Positions 1 to 8,203 of a stretch of 36,086 bases of DNA are shown here, piece after piece (position 1 is the first letter of the stretch; each line of letters begins with the position of its first letter). The stretch covers positions 1-36,086 of the forward strand of contig DBMM01000027.1 in the NCBI GenBank assembly GCA_002298925.1, written 5' to 3'. The notes beneath the pieces were generated by a model. It was not told where the DNA came from. It saw only the letters and a program-made list of their open reading frames with translations, and did no database searches. The DNA is from Geobacter sp. UBA698 (GTDB lineage Bacteria > Desulfobacterota > Desulfuromonadia > Geobacterales > Pseudopelobacteraceae). Made by a program: the position numbers and the translations under genes.

Positions 1-380
1 ATAATTATTACCTCTATTTCGGCAATGCCTGGTATCGGTCCGGCCATTACAACGGCCCTTGGGCCGTGGTGGCACCAGACCGTCTGCCCCCCGGCATCCG
101 CAAACACAGGGTGGAATATATCCGCACATACCGCGACAATGAGTATCGTACATATTCCCGGCAGCGTGAGCGCTATCCGGGCAGGTACTTCCGGGAAGGC
201 AAGGAACGGAGGGGATACTGGAAAGAAGAACGCCGGCGCGAGCGCGAAGAGTGGCAGGATGATCGCCGTCGTGAAAAGGAAGAGTGGAAGGATGAACGTC
301 ACCGCGAACGGCAAGAGGGAAAGGAATACCGCAAGGAGCAAAAAGGACACGAAAGTCATGGCCGCGGCCATGATGATTGA
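1..380 (+). CDS. Uncharacterised basic/charged protein, 3' end only
   Basis: The reading frame is open from base 3, so the gene starts before the window; the 125 residues visible are the C-terminal part. The first ~35 residues are aromatic and Gly-rich (a run like YYLYFGNAWYRSGHYNGPW), as in small Tyr/Trp-rich envelope proteins of Geobacter. The remainder is a very hydrophilic Arg/Glu/Lys tail with the repeats REEWQDDRR and KEEWKDERH, probably a single charged helix, ending in His/Gly/Asp. I chose this frame over an overlapping one because only this one continues upstream with plausible composition and ends just before a terminator. I do not recognise a named family. The aromatic segment followed by a charged tail suggests an exported protein, but the signal peptide would lie outside the window. 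Confidence 0.6.
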   Translation, partial: NYYLYFGNAWYRSGHYNGPWAVVAPDRLPPGIRKHRVEYIRTYRDNEYRTYSRQRERYPGRYFREGKERRGYWKEERRREREEWQDDRRREKEEWKDERHRERQEGKEYRKEQKGHESHGRGHDD

Positions 381-430
381 GACATGACGCAAGCGTGCAG
401 TCTTCTCGGGCACAGGCCCTTTTCATATAA

Positions 431-463
431 AAAGCCCCGCCGGATTGAATCCGGCGGGGCTTT
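431..463. terminator. Bidirectional intrinsic terminator
   Basis: A 14-bp GC-rich stem with a TTGA loop is flanked by A/T tracts on both sides. It sits between the converging ends of the first gene and lysC and can serve both. Confidence 0.85.
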
Positions 464-488
464 GCCTTTTTATTGTCGCAGTGTTGAA

Positions 489-1703
489 TCAGCCCTGCAG
501 GCCGAAGGTTTCGTGCAGTACGCGCACGGCCAGTTCGGTGTATTTTTCGTCGATCACGACCGAGATTTTGATCTCGGAGGTGGAGATCATCTGGATGTTG
601 ATGTTGTTGGATGCCAGGGCAGCGAACATCTTGGTTGCGACGCCGGCGTGGCTGCGCATGCCGAGGCCGACTATGGAAACCTTGCTGATGTTCTCGTCTG
701 ACAATACCTGCTTGGCCTGGATCTCCTTGGCGACTTCATTGGTGATCAGCAGTGCTTGTTTGAGGTCGGCCTTGGTCACGGTGAAGGTGAAGTCGGTCAT
801 GTCAGCGTGGCTGACGTTCTGGACAATCATGTCCACCGATATGTTGGCTTCTGAGAGCGCGGTGAGGATCTTTGCGGCGATACCTGGCTTGTCGGGTACC
901 CCCATCACGGCAATCTTGGCTTCGTTCTTGTCGTAGGCTACTCCTGAAACGAGAATTCCTTCCATTTCCTTATCCTCCCTGGTAACCATTGTACCGGTAT
1001 TTTCATTCAAGCTGGAGCGGACGTGCACGTCAACATTGTATTTCTTCGCGAATTCCACCGAACGGATCTGCAGAACCTTGGCGCCCAGACTGGCCAGTTC
1101 GAGCATCTCGTCATAGGAGACCTTCTCCATCTTGCGGGCTTCCTTGCAGATGTTCGGGTCCGTGGTGTAGACGCCATCCACATCGGTGTAGATCTCGCAG
1201 ACATCGGCCTTGAGCGCGGCTGCCAGAGCCACGGCCGAGGTGTCGGAACCGCCGCGGCCCAGGGTGGTGATGTTGCCGTTGGCATCAATGCCCTGGAATC
1301 CGGCCACAATCACGATGGTGCCGGCCTTGAGGTCGGCGCGGATGTTCTTGTCTTCGATGCTTTCGATACGGGCCTTGCTGGCGGTATCGTCGGTCAGGAT
1401 CGGCACCTGCCACCCCTGATAGGACTTGGCTTTGTAGCCCAGCGACTTGAGATACATTGCCAACAGGCCAGTGGTGACCTGTTCACCGGTGGCCACAACC
1501 ACGTCATATTCGCGGCTGTCGGGAATCTCGCTCATCTCGTTGGCCAGGGCAACCAGTTTGTTGGTCTCGCCCGACATGGCCGATACGACGACGATCAGAT
1601 CGTTACCAGCGTCATAGGTCTTGATGATCCGTTTGGCGACATTCTTCATGCGGTCGGTGGTGCCAACCGACGTGCCGCCGTATTTCTGGACTACGAGTGC
1701 CAT
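489..1703 (-). CDS. lysC: Aspartate kinase (monofunctional, ACT-domain regulated)
   Basis: Phosphorylates L-aspartate, the first step towards lysine, threonine, methionine and diaminopimelate. The protein is 404 residues, the usual length for a monofunctional aspartokinase. It begins MALVVQKYGGTSVG, the family's N-terminal signature. The amino-acid-kinase domain covers about residues 1-240 (with GRGGSDTSAVALAAAL near 150-170, and YTDVDGVYTTDP), followed by two ACT domains that normally bind lysine and/or threonine. A start 14 codons upstream is possible, but I prefer 1703: GAAGGAGA sits at ideal spacing and the protein then begins at the conserved motif. It is the last gene of the minus-strand series, 79 bases after tsaE, and is followed by a strong terminator. 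Allosteric specificity cannot be read from sequence alone. Confidence 0.96.
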   Translation of the reverse strand: MALVVQKYGGTSVGTTDRMKNVAKRIIKTYDAGNDLIVVVSAMSGETNKLVALANEMSEIPDSREYDVVVATGEQVTTGLLAMYLKSLGYKAKSYQGWQVPILTDDTASKARIESIEDKNIRADLKAGTIVIVAGFQGIDANGNITTLGRGGSDTSAVALAAALKADVCEIYTDVDGVYTTDPNICKEARKMEKVSYDEMLELASLGAKVLQIRSVEFAKKYNVDVHVRSSLNENTGTMVTREDKEMEGILVSGVAYDKNEAKIAVMGVPDKPGIAAKILTALSEANISVDMIVQNVSHADMTDFTFTVTKADLKQALLITNEVAKEIQAKQVLSDENISKVSIVGLGMRSHAGVATKMFAALASNNINIQMISTSEIKISVVIDEKYTELAVRVLHETFGLQG

Positions 1704-1782
1704 ACTGCTCTCCTTCGCATGGGGTAGTGACAGCGGATTTTGCAACTAGTTTCAGGTGTATAGCAGAGAATCCGCCGCTTGG

Positions 1783-2271
1783 TCAAACAATTTTAAAGTC
1801 GGCAACGATCGTCAGGCCATCAAGTAGTGGCTCATGGCGTTTGCCGAATGTTTCCAGTGTGATGGTGCGCTGGTCATCGCCGGCATGTTCAAAGGTTATG
1901 CTGAGGTGGTCCTGGGGCAATAATTCCCCCAGGCGCTCGGGCCATTCCACTATGCAGATGCCATCCCCTTCGAAGAACTCCTCGAATCCGAGTTCGGCAA
2001 TCTCATGGCAACTGCCCAGCCGGTAAAAGTCGAAATGGTAGACCGTCGGCGGGCCGGGATACTCGTTCATTATGGCAAAGGTAGGGCTGGCTACCAGGTG
2101 AGCGCTGTGGGGCACTGCACCGGCGGCAATTCCTCTGGTAAAACAGGTCTTGCCGCCCCCCAACTCACCCCGCAGAGCAATGAACATGCCGCGCTCAAGC
2201 CGTGATCCTAATAGCTGTCCCAGCCGCTCGGTTTCACCAGCGGAGAATGTGGTCAGGACCAGTCTGGTCAT
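1783..2271 (-). CDS. tsaE: tRNA N6-threonylcarbamoyladenosine biosynthesis ATPase TsaE
   Basis: TsaE is the ATPase partner of TsaB/TsaD in making t6A37 on ANN-decoding tRNAs. The 162-residue protein has the P-loop GELGGGKTCFTRGI near residues 35-48 and the downstream FYRLG and IVEWPERL motifs typical of the family. Its start codon shares one base with the stop of the CBS-domain gene (TGATG), so it is probably translationally coupled. Length is normal and the gene looks intact. Confidence 0.94.
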   Translation of the reverse strand: MTRLVLTTFSAGETERLGQLLGSRLERGMFIALRGELGGGKTCFTRGIAAGAVPHSAHLVASPTFAIMNEYPGPPTVYHFDFYRLGSCHEIAELGFEEFFEGDGICIVEWPERLGELLPQDHLSITFEHAGDDQRTITLETFGKRHEPLLDGLTIVADFKIV

Positions 2272-2720
2272 CAGCGGCTCATGCTGCGGATGATGTCGAT
2301 GCGCGCCACAATCCCCACCACTTTGCCGGCTGCCACTACTGGCAGGGCATGCAGTTTGCGGGCACTCATGATGTCGGCGGCGGTGCTGACCGGGTCGGAC
2401 GGTGCCACGGTCAGTACCTCGTTTGAACAGATTTCCCCGACAGTCTGGGCGGTCATTTTTCGCAGTTCGCGTTCCAGACTTTTTTCGCCCTCCAGTGGGA
2501 TGACCCAGTCGAACAGGGATATGACCGTCGGGATGTGCAGGCTGCGTCCCTGTTCGATCAGGTCCGATGAGGAAACTATTCCGGTCAGATTGCCATCTTC
2601 ATCAACCACCGGCAGGCTGCCGAAGTGGCGCGTTTCAAAGATTTCGGCCAGTTCACGTACGGTGGTACTGCGGCGTACGGTAACAACGTCTTTGGTCATG
2701 ATGTCGGCTACAGTTTGCAT
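2271..2720 (-). CDS. CBS-domain pair protein
   Basis: The 149-residue protein consists of two CBS motifs and nothing else. The first runs from MQTVADIMTKDVVTV to about residue 60 (GIVSSSDLI) and the second covers about 88-149 (VGEICSNEVLTV to VGIVARIDII). Such stand-alone Bateman modules bind adenosine nucleotides (AMP, ATP, SAM, sometimes c-di-AMP) and act as sensors. The insert of about 25 residues between them (LFDWVIPLEGEKSLE) is typical of delta-proteobacterial members. It overlaps both neighbours by one base and so belongs to the nnr-tsaE operon. Ligand and partner are unknown; the presence of cdaA farther upstream makes c-di-AMP a possibility but not a demonstrated one. Confidence 0.85.
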   Translation of the reverse strand: MQTVADIMTKDVVTVRRSTTVRELAEIFETRHFGSLPVVDEDGNLTGIVSSSDLIEQGRSLHIPTVISLFDWVIPLEGEKSLERELRKMTAQTVGEICSNEVLTVAPSDPVSTAADIMSARKLHALPVVAAGKVVGIVARIDIIRSMSR

Positions 2721-4324
2721 TATTTTTTCTCCTTGATGGCGGACTTGAAATGGGGACTGGCAGAATCGGGCTTGTTCAGGCCGAGCAGTCTGCTGTAGGC
2801 ATAGGGCAGCTTTTCCTGGACATCCGTGGCGTTCAAACCGATTTCACCCTTGTCCTGCGCCACCATGTCGGCGGCATATCCATGCAGGAATACGCCGAGC
2901 CTGCAGGCGTCCCAGGTGTTGTAGCCCTGGCCGAGCAGGGACACGAGAATGCCGGTCAGTACGTCGCCCATGCCGCCGGAAGCCATGCCGGGATTGCCGC
3001 TGCCGTTAATGGCGGCTGTGCCTGTGGGCGAGGCAATAATGGTGCGGGCGCCTTTCAGGACCAGGTAGACGCCGTAATCGCTGGCAAACTCCTGTGTCAC
3101 CGAGAAGCGGATAGCTTCCACATCGGGAACTGAAGTGCCCAGCAGGCGACTCATTTCGCCGGGATGCGGGGTCAGAATCACGCTGGCGGATTTCTTGCGG
3201 CGCAGGACGGTCAGGTCCTCGGCCAGGGCATTCAGGCCGTCGGCATCGATCACCAGCGGGGTTGTGATGGTTTCAATCAGCTTGTGAACCAGGGCCACGG
3301 TTCCGGGGCGGTGGTCCATGCCGGGACCGATGGCAATGGCGTCTCTTGTGCCCAAAAGCTTCTCGATGGTCGGAAAAGCGTTGTTGGTCAGATAACCGCT
3401 GCCGGAATCGGGCAGAGGTACGGTCATGGCCTCGGTTGTTTTGACTTCCAGGATATGGTTGAGGCTTTCAGCAACCGCCAGGGTGACCAGTCCGGAGCCG
3501 GCCCGTACGGCGCTGTTGGCGGCCAAGGCGGCCGCTCCGGTTTTGCCGGTTGAGCCGGCGATGATCAGGCAATGCCCGAAATTTCCCTTGTGGGCCCTGC
3601 GGTCGCGACGGTGCAGCAGGGTGGCAATGCGGTCACTGTTGAGAAAATCGTATCCGGGAGCGTTTTCGATCAGTTTGTCCGGTATGCCGATGTCGGCAAC
3701 TACAAGTTTGCCGGTGTGTTCGGCCCCTGGATAGAGGACATGGCCCAGTTTGGCAAAACCGAAAGTAACGGTAAGGTCGGCCATGACGGCGCTGCCCAGT
3801 ACTCTTCCGGTGGTGCCGTGGATACCGGAGGGAATGTCCACCGACAGGATCATTCGGCCAGTGCCGTTGATCAGGGTGATGGCCTCCAGGTACACGCCGG
3901 AAACATCGTTGCGCAGGCCGGTACCCAGCAGCGCGTCAACCAGTAGGTCGGCCTGATTGATGCTTTCCTCATGCAGAGATGTGAGTTGGCCTTCGTGGGG
4001 GCAGAAATTGACCATGGCGGCCGGCAGTCGTGCCAGATTCGCGGCGGCGTCACCGGAGATCTGCTCCTGTTCGGCCAGGATAAAAACAGTTACCTTCCAG
4101 CCCTGTTCCCAGAGCAGTCTGGCGATGACGTAACCGTCACCGCCGTTGTTTCCCTTGCCGGCCAGGATGACGGCCCGGCAGCCGTCGGTCGTCCCGAATA
4201 GGGTTATGATCTCGTCAACGCATTTGCGTCCGGCATTTTCCATCAGTATCAAGCCGGGGACACCGTATTCGTCAATTGCCTGCTGGTCGATAGTCTGCAT
4301 GGTATGAGCGGTCACAACTTTCAC
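2720..4324 (-). CDS. nnr: Bifunctional NAD(P)H-hydrate epimerase / ADP-dependent NAD(P)H-hydrate dehydratase
   Basis: Repairs hydrated, damaged NAD(P)H. The N-terminal YjeF_N epimerase domain (about residues 1-215) contains LILMENAG and the GKGNNGGDGYVIARLL loop. The C-terminal ribokinase-like dehydratase domain (about 230-510) contains ILTPHPGEMSRLLG and the signature NPGMASGGMGDVLTGI. At 534 residues it is the usual length for the fused bacterial enzyme (E. coli Nnr/YjeF class). It overlaps acpS by four bases upstream and the CBS gene by one base downstream. The AcpS-Nnr-TsaE succession is a common bacterial arrangement. The gene looks complete, including the ~20-residue charged tail. Confidence 0.94.
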   Translation of the reverse strand: MKVVTAHTMQTIDQQAIDEYGVPGLILMENAGRKCVDEIITLFGTTDGCRAVILAGKGNNGGDGYVIARLLWEQGWKVTVFILAEQEQISGDAAANLARLPAAMVNFCPHEGQLTSLHEESINQADLLVDALLGTGLRNDVSGVYLEAITLINGTGRMILSVDIPSGIHGTTGRVLGSAVMADLTVTFGFAKLGHVLYPGAEHTGKLVVADIGIPDKLIENAPGYDFLNSDRIATLLHRRDRRAHKGNFGHCLIIAGSTGKTGAAALAANSAVRAGSGLVTLAVAESLNHILEVKTTEAMTVPLPDSGSGYLTNNAFPTIEKLLGTRDAIAIGPGMDHRPGTVALVHKLIETITTPLVIDADGLNALAEDLTVLRRKKSASVILTPHPGEMSRLLGTSVPDVEAIRFSVTQEFASDYGVYLVLKGARTIIASPTGTAAINGSGNPGMASGGMGDVLTGILVSLLGQGYNTWDACRLGVFLHGYAADMVAQDKGEIGLNATDVQEKLPYAYSRLLGLNKPDSASPHFKSAIKEKK

Positions 4325-4701
4325 GGAACCTCCAGGACTACCATGGCGACGGCGCTGCCGCTGTCGTGGGAAATTGACAGAAAAACCGGGCCAAGGCCCT
4401 TTTCATGGCACAGGATCAGAGCCTTGCCGGACAGGACCAGCTCAGGCTTGCCGAGCTCATCGTTGACAACTTCCATGTCCAGCCAGGAGATGCCATCGCG
4501 CAGACCGGTGCCCAAGGCTTTCAGGAAGGCTTCCTTGGCTGCAAAACGGGCGGCCAGGCAGCCGGCACGTTCCTTTCTGGCGGAGCAGAGCGCCCGTTCC
4601 CGTTCGGTAAAAAGCCGCTGCAGCAGGGCCTGGTTGTCCTCGTCAAGGAAACGCTGGAAACGGTTAATGGCAGCTATGTCTACCCCGATGCCATGGATCA
4701 T
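4321..4701 (-). CDS. acpS: Holo-[acyl-carrier-protein] synthase
   Basis: Transfers 4'-phosphopantetheine from CoA to the serine of acyl carrier protein, activating fatty-acid synthesis. The 126 residues match the family length. The N-terminal MIHGIGVDIAAINRF carries the metal-binding Asp8, and the second signature ARFAAKEAFLKALGTGL carries the catalytic Glu/Lys. The C-terminal part VFLSISHDSGSAVAMVVLE is also typical. The start overlaps the stop of pdxJ by four bases, the classic pdxJ-acpS pairing seen in many proteobacteria. Confidence 0.95.
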   Translation of the reverse strand: MIHGIGVDIAAINRFQRFLDEDNQALLQRLFTERERALCSARKERAGCLAARFAAKEAFLKALGTGLRDGISWLDMEVVNDELGKPELVLSGKALILCHEKGLGPVFLSISHDSGSAVAMVVLEVP

Positions 4702-5417
4702 GCGTACTTGATCAGTTCGACCATGTCCCGGACGGCACGGTCAAGTCCCACCAGTATGGCGCGAGCCATGATGGAATGGCCGATATTGTATTCCTCGATT
4801 CCGCCCAGTGCGGCCAGGGCCTTGATGTTAAAATAGTTGAGGCCATGTCCTGCGTTTACCCCCATGTTGACCTTGCGGGCCAGCTTGATTGCAGTATCGA
4901 TATTCTCCAGTTCCTGCTGTTGGCTTTTCCAGTCGCGGGCCTCGGCGTAAGAACCGGTATGGATTTCGATATAATCGGCGCCGGTCTTGTTGGCTGCCTT
5001 GATCTGTTCCTGATTCGGATCCACGAACAGGCTGACGACGATGCCGCCCCCCTGCAGTCGTTTGACGGTGTCGGTAATGGATTTGAGGTTGAGAATGACA
5101 TCCAGCCCGCCTTCGGTGGTCAGCTCCTGGCGCTTTTCTGGCACCAGCGTGACCTGTTCCGGTTTCGTTTTCAACGCGGTTCGCACCATTTCCTGGGTGG
5201 CTGCCATTTCCAGGTTGAGTTTGGTTTTTACTGTCTGGCGCAGGATTTCCAGGTCACGATCCTGGATGTGACGGCGGTCCTCCCGCAGGTGAATAGTTAT
5301 CCCTTCGGCACCGGCCAGTTCACCCATGGCGGCAGCCGTCACCGGATCAGGCTCAATGCCGCCCCGCGCCTGACGCACGGTGGCCACATGATCTACATTA
5401 AGTCCCAGTTTTGCCAC
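4698..5417 (-). CDS. pdxJ: Pyridoxine 5'-phosphate synthase
   Basis: Condenses 3-amino-2-oxopropyl phosphate with 1-deoxy-D-xylulose 5-phosphate in the DXP-dependent vitamin B6 pathway. The 239-residue TIM barrel starts MAKLGLNVDHVATVRQARGG, the family signature. It continues with EGITIHLREDRRHI, the TLVPEKRQELTTEGG segment holding the catalytic Glu, and the C-terminal NAGHGLNYFNI and EYNIGHSIMARAI phosphate-binding loops. It is first of the pdxJ-acpS-nnr-CBS-tsaE-lysC series and follows a ~160-base spacer after glmM. Confidence 0.96.
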   Translation of the reverse strand: MAKLGLNVDHVATVRQARGGIEPDPVTAAAMGELAGAEGITIHLREDRRHIQDRDLEILRQTVKTKLNLEMAATQEMVRTALKTKPEQVTLVPEKRQELTTEGGLDVILNLKSITDTVKRLQGGGIVVSLFVDPNQEQIKAANKTGADYIEIHTGSYAEARDWKSQQQELENIDTAIKLARKVNMGVNAGHGLNYFNIKALAALGGIEEYNIGHSIMARAILVGLDRAVRDMVELIKYA

Positions 5418-5445
5418 GATTTAATCCTCTCAGAATCAATTTTAA

Positions 5446-5578
5446 CCACGAAGATGCAGAGACAGGGAAGAACGGGAGAGATGCTGAACGCAATTCAGGG
5501 TCTAAACCGATGGAATTCTGACTCCATTGATCGGCCGTGAAGTTCTCCGCGTCTGTGTAGCTCCGTGTTGGCTGTGAC
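5446..5578. repeat. Degenerate interspersed inverted repeat between glmM and pdxJ
   Basis: The non-coding spacer begins AACCACGAAGATGCAGAGAC and ends with a roughly inverted counterpart (TCCGCGTCTGTGTAGCTCCG). This resembles the 'accacgaagacacgaag' type of small palindromic intergenic repeat common in many genomes. The arms are badly degenerate. I see no ORF in it. Confidence 0.35.
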
Positions 5579-5580
5579 TG

Positions 5581-6936
5581 TTATTCTCCGATATGCTTAT
5601 TGACAAGATCTATGATCTCGTTGGCCCAGGTGGTGATCTCGAGCTTATCCTGTCCTTCCAGCATGACCCGCAGCAGCGGTTCGGTGCCGGAATAGCGGAT
5701 CAGAACGCGTCCTTCGTTGTCCAGCTTATGTTCCACATCGGTGATTTTGGCGGCTATTTCGGGAATCGTCATGATGTCCTTGCGTTCCTGCACCCGAGTG
5801 TTTACCAGCACCTGCGGCAGGGCGGTCATCACTTCCGCCAGTTCCGATAACGTTTTACCTTCACGCCGCATGACCGCCAGCAGCTGCAGGGCCGAGAGGA
5901 TACCGTCGCCGGTGGTGCTGGAATCCAGGAAAATCATGTGTCCGGATTGCTCGCCACCCAGGTTGTAGCCGCCTTTGCGCATTTCCTCGACCACATAGCG
6001 GTCACCGACAGCGGTTTTGATGATATTGCCGCCCGCCTTTCTGATGGCAATATCCAGCCCCATGTTACTCATGACGGTGGCGACCAGGGTTTTCTTGTTC
6101 AACAGGTTTCGCTTGAGCATGTCAGTGGCGCAGATGGCCATGATATGATCGCCGTCAACCTCATTGCCGAATTCGTCGCAGACAATGACCCGGTCGGCGT
6201 CGCCGTCCAGGGCAATGCCGATATCGGCGCGATGCTGCTTGACCGCTTCGCTGATCACCTCGGGGTGGGTCGAGCCGCAGCCGGCGTTAATATTGGTGCC
6301 GTTGGGCTTGACCCCCAGCGGGATGACTTCGGCACCAAGTTCTTCGAAGACTGCCGGAGCGACCTTGTAGGCCGCTCCGTTGGCGCAGTCCAGGACGATC
6401 TTCAGCCCTGACAGATCCATCTCATTGGGAAAGGTGTTTTTGAGGAAAACTATGTAACGTCCGGCAGCATCGTCAATGCGAAAAGCCTTGCCGACTTCGC
6501 TTGCAGTGGGGCGCAGGGTGTCGAAGTGGTTGGTCTCGATCAGATTCTCGATCTGCAGTTCGATCTCGTCCGGCAGTTTGAATCCGTCGGCTGAAAAGAA
6601 TTTGATGCCGTTATCCTGAAAGGCGTTGTGGGAGGCGGATATGACCACGCCGGCATCTGCTCGCATGGATGAAGTGATATTGGCAATGCCCGGTGTGGGC
6701 AGGGGACCGACGATCAGTACATCCACTCCCATGGAGCAGATGCCGGCTACCATGGCGTTTTCCAGCATGTAGCCGGACAGGCGGGTGTCCTTGCCGATCA
6801 CAATGCGGTGGCGGCGCTTGCTGGAACTCTTGAAGATATAGGCTGCAGCTTGGCCGAGTTTCATGGCGATCTCGGTGGTCATGGGGTAGGCGTTGGCGAC
6901 TCCGCGGACGCCGTCGGTTCCGAAAAGTTTTTTCAC
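5581..6936 (-). CDS. glmM: Phosphoglucosamine mutase
   Basis: Converts glucosamine-6-phosphate to glucosamine-1-phosphate for UDP-GlcNAc, and so feeds peptidoglycan and lipopolysaccharide. The protein is 451 residues, the normal length. It starts MKKLFGTDGVRGVAN. The active-site loop VVISASHNAFQDNG (near 97-110) carries the phosphorylated Ser102. The metal-binding loop IALDGDADRV lies near 240, the sugar-binding GGEQSGHMI later, and RYSGTEPLLRVM near the C-terminus binds phosphate. It overlaps ybbR by four bases. The cdaA-ybbR-glmM linkage is widely conserved, and in Firmicutes CdaA, CdaR and GlmM interact, so coupling of c-di-AMP to wall precursor supply is plausible here (inference). Confidence 0.97.
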   Translation of the reverse strand: MKKLFGTDGVRGVANAYPMTTEIAMKLGQAAAYIFKSSSKRRHRIVIGKDTRLSGYMLENAMVAGICSMGVDVLIVGPLPTPGIANITSSMRADAGVVISASHNAFQDNGIKFFSADGFKLPDEIELQIENLIETNHFDTLRPTASEVGKAFRIDDAAGRYIVFLKNTFPNEMDLSGLKIVLDCANGAAYKVAPAVFEELGAEVIPLGVKPNGTNINAGCGSTHPEVISEAVKQHRADIGIALDGDADRVIVCDEFGNEVDGDHIMAICATDMLKRNLLNKKTLVATVMSNMGLDIAIRKAGGNIIKTAVGDRYVVEEMRKGGYNLGGEQSGHMIFLDSSTTGDGILSALQLLAVMRREGKTLSELAEVMTALPQVLVNTRVQERKDIMTIPEIAAKITDVEHKLDNEGRVLIRYSGTEPLLRVMLEGQDKLEITTWANEIIDLVNKHIGE

Positions 6937-7364
6937 TGTGATTGATCTCCTTCTACTGTTTGTTTCTGTTCTCTGATCAGGTTGATCTCCAGGGATGCTG
7001 GAGTAATGCGGGTTACCTTGATGTTGTCGGGCAGTTTGAGGTTTGATTCCATGTTATAAAAGACGGTCTTTCCGGGGAGGGCACCCCGCAGATTGATGAT
7101 GATCGTGGTGTTGGCACGGCGCGCTCCGTCAATCAGGATGGAAGGTCCGGTCAGCATGAAGCGCACCTCCCGTATTGGCTGGGACGCGAGCATGAGCCCG
7201 GGCGGAATGTTGCGCAGTTCCACCGGCAGTGTCAGTTCGGCCTGCAGGTCGCGGTTGGTGCCGGTAAAGCTCCAGATGCAGACGGCTACGGCCAGGCTGA
7301 GCCCCCTCAGCAAGGGGTTGCGCAACAGGAAATGTTTTAATGATGTGGCCGTCTCACGCGCCAT
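6933..7364 (-). CDS. YbbR-domain membrane protein (CdaR-like, short)
   Basis: This 143-residue protein has one N-terminal membrane segment (about residues 16-32, LLRGLSLAVAVCIWSFTG) followed by a single extracytoplasmic YbbR domain (LPVELRNIPPGLML, then RANTTIIINLRG). Firmicute CdaR proteins carry three or four YbbR domains, so this is the short delta-proteobacterial form. It lies between cdaA (1-base gap) and glmM (4-base overlap). It probably modulates the neighbouring diadenylate cyclase from the periplasmic side, which I infer from the conserved gene order. Confidence 0.85.
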   Translation of the reverse strand: MARETATSLKHFLLRNPLLRGLSLAVAVCIWSFTGTNRDLQAELTLPVELRNIPPGLMLASQPIREVRFMLTGPSILIDGARRANTTIIINLRGALPGKTVFYNMESNLKLPDNIKVTRITPASLEINLIREQKQTVEGDQSQ

Positions 7365-7365
7365 G

Positions 7366-8151
7366 TCAGTTGTCCGCCGTTATGGTGCTTTTATGCAGGC
7401 GCTTGACGTCAAGGGTCTTTTTGAGCATACGCCGGATTTCGAGCTGATCAACGTCGTAGTTGATCTTGCCCTCATGAACCATTGAGATTTTGCCGGTTTC
7501 CTCGGATACGACCATTACCAGGGCATCCGACAGTTCCGACAGCCCCAGGGCAGCCCGGTGCCGTGTGCCGAAACTCTTGGCGATGTCCGGATTCTGGGAA
7601 AGCGGCAAAAGGCAGCCGGCTCTGGTGATCTTGCCGCCGTTGATGATTACGGCGCCGTCGTGGATCGGAGAGTAGGGTAGAAAAATCGAGTTAAGCAGTT
7701 CACTGGTGACCTTGGCGTCAATTTCCGTACCGACCTCGAAGAGGTGATCGAGGGGCATCTGCCTTGTGATCACAATCAGGGCTCCGATTCTTTTGGGAGC
7801 CATTTCGCAGACCGCTCTAACCAGCTCTTCGTTTGTCTCGGAAACCTCGTCCCGGGCCGGGCCCTCATGGTCTCTACGTCCGAAGGCCAGGAATGAGCGG
7901 CGGATGTCGCCCTGAAAGATGATCGCCAGTATGATCAGGGCCGATGAAAAAATGGTATGCAACAACCATGTGGTGGATCTGAATCCTGAAAATCGGCTGA
8001 AATAGTAGGCGGCAAAAAAGACCAGTAGAAAAAGCAGCAGGCGGACCGCTATTTCTTTTTTCAGAAAAAGAGCGAAATGGTAGATGAGGACAGCCAGGAT
8101 GAGGATGTCGAAAAGATCCAGCAGGGTGAAGCTGTCGATAAGTTCTGACAT
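7366..8151 (-). CDS. cdaA: Diadenylate cyclase CdaA (c-di-AMP synthase)
   Basis: Makes c-di-AMP from two ATP. At 261 residues it matches the CdaA form: three hydrophobic segments at roughly 10-30, 35-52 and 62-80, then the cytoplasmic DAC (DisA_N) domain. Both active-site motifs are intact: DGA at 165-167 (SPIHDGAVII) and RHR at 197-199 (GTRHRAALGLSE). The gene is followed at once by ybbR and glmM, the standard trio. It lies about 50 bases after folP. It supplies a cyclic dinucleotide distinct from the one the GEMM riboswitches later in this window are expected to sense. Confidence 0.95.
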   Translation of the reverse strand: MSELIDSFTLLDLFDILILAVLIYHFALFLKKEIAVRLLLFLLVFFAAYYFSRFSGFRSTTWLLHTIFSSALIILAIIFQGDIRRSFLAFGRRDHEGPARDEVSETNEELVRAVCEMAPKRIGALIVITRQMPLDHLFEVGTEIDAKVTSELLNSIFLPYSPIHDGAVIINGGKITRAGCLLPLSQNPDIAKSFGTRHRAALGLSELSDALVMVVSEETGKISMVHEGKINYDVDQLEIRRMLKKTLDVKRLHKSTITADN

Positions 8152-8203
8152 TCAGTCACTCTGTTGACAGGGATATACAGCTGGCTGCCCATGCTGCCGG
8201 GCA

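Noticed and set aside
25..387. 120-residue plus-strand ORF at the window start
   Set aside because: It overlaps a frame that is open from the window edge and has better composition; its own residues look like an out-of-frame reading of the charged tail.
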